DNA of 5,646 nucleotides. It comes from JBBRFH01 sp038224615 (GTDB taxonomy: Bacteria > Planctomycetota > Phycisphaerae > Tepidisphaerales > Tepidisphaeraceae). This document shows positions 5,627-5,646 of the stretch, in pieces. The notes below the pieces were generated by a model, which did no database searches, was not told the DNA's origin, and was given only the letters and a program-made list of their open reading frames with translations. The stretch lies in the NCBI GenBank assembly GCA_038224615.1, contig JBBRFH010000231.1, positions 1 through 5,646 on the forward strand, read 5' to 3'. Positions within the stretch are counted from its first letter, which is position 1, and each line of letters starts with the position of its first letter. A program made the position numbers and the translations under genes.

Positions 5627-5646
5627 GGAGAGCACGGCTTGGAGTA
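5627..5646. repeat. REP-like hairpin downstream of the RAYT, cut by the window edge
   Basis: GCACGGCTTGGAGTA (5632-5646) is the exact reverse complement of 5017-5031 upstream of the RAYT, so the two copies face each other. GGAG (5627-5630) stands one base before the arm, like the GGAG/GTAG foot known for REPs. Only the first arm and part of the loop are in the window; the second arm, probably close to CCAAACCGTGG, should lie just beyond. Confidence 0.7.

Noticed and set aside
1..5646. CRISPR array, toxin-antitoxin pair, defence island, riboswitch
   Set aside because: No regularly spaced repeats, no paired small genes and no recognisable aptamer core were seen on either strand.

Overview
The window looks like part of a high-GC chromosome from the Planctomycetes-Verrucomicrobia group, most plausibly a planctomycete. 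This is inferred from gene style only: a large Ser/Thr/Gly/Asn-rich beta-strand-repeat surface protein of the T5SS/PEP-CTERM type, a GH130 enzyme next to a Gfo/Idh/MocA oxidoreductase, an IS66 remnant, and REP elements with a RAYT gene. There is no rRNA, tRNA or ribosomal protein gene to confirm the lineage.

Layout from left to right. Positions 1-1568 (minus strand) hold the N-terminal 522 codons of a secreted repeat protein whose C-terminus lies beyond the left edge. Positions 1569-1985 carry no convincing gene. They contain a ribosome binding site, a CCCCCAA/TTGGGGG palindrome followed by a G-quadruplex-capable G-rich run, and a 69-bp pair of inverted hairpins, each with GTAG at its 5' foot (a textbook REP pair, or BIME). 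A 7-bp hairpin then directly abuts the stop codon of an IS66 transposase remnant (1986-2225, minus). Positions 2283-4811 hold a two-gene minus-strand operon: a GH130 glycoside phosphorylase/hydrolase first, then, after 30 nt, a Gfo/Idh/MocA NAD(P)-dependent oxidoreductase. Positions 4812-5049 are an intergenic region ending in a REP-like hairpin. Positions 5050-5562 (plus) encode a RAYT (REP-associated Y1 transposase). An exact 15-bp inverted copy of one arm of the upstream hairpin occupies the last 15 bases of the window, so the RAYT appears to sit between inverted REPs.

Functionally there are three layers. The first is carbohydrate catabolism: GH130 enzymes act on beta-mannosides, and the oxidoreductase probably handles a sugar or sugar derivative. 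The second is a large exported surface or matrix protein. The third is mobile-element material: an intact RAYT with its own REPs, a BIME of a different sequence family, and a decayed IS66 tail. The REP/RAYT material is the most interesting part. The two REP types differ in stem sequence, which suggests that more than one RAYT-REP family is or was active in this genome. I saw no CRISPR array, toxin-antitoxin pair, phage gene or clearly new defence system.
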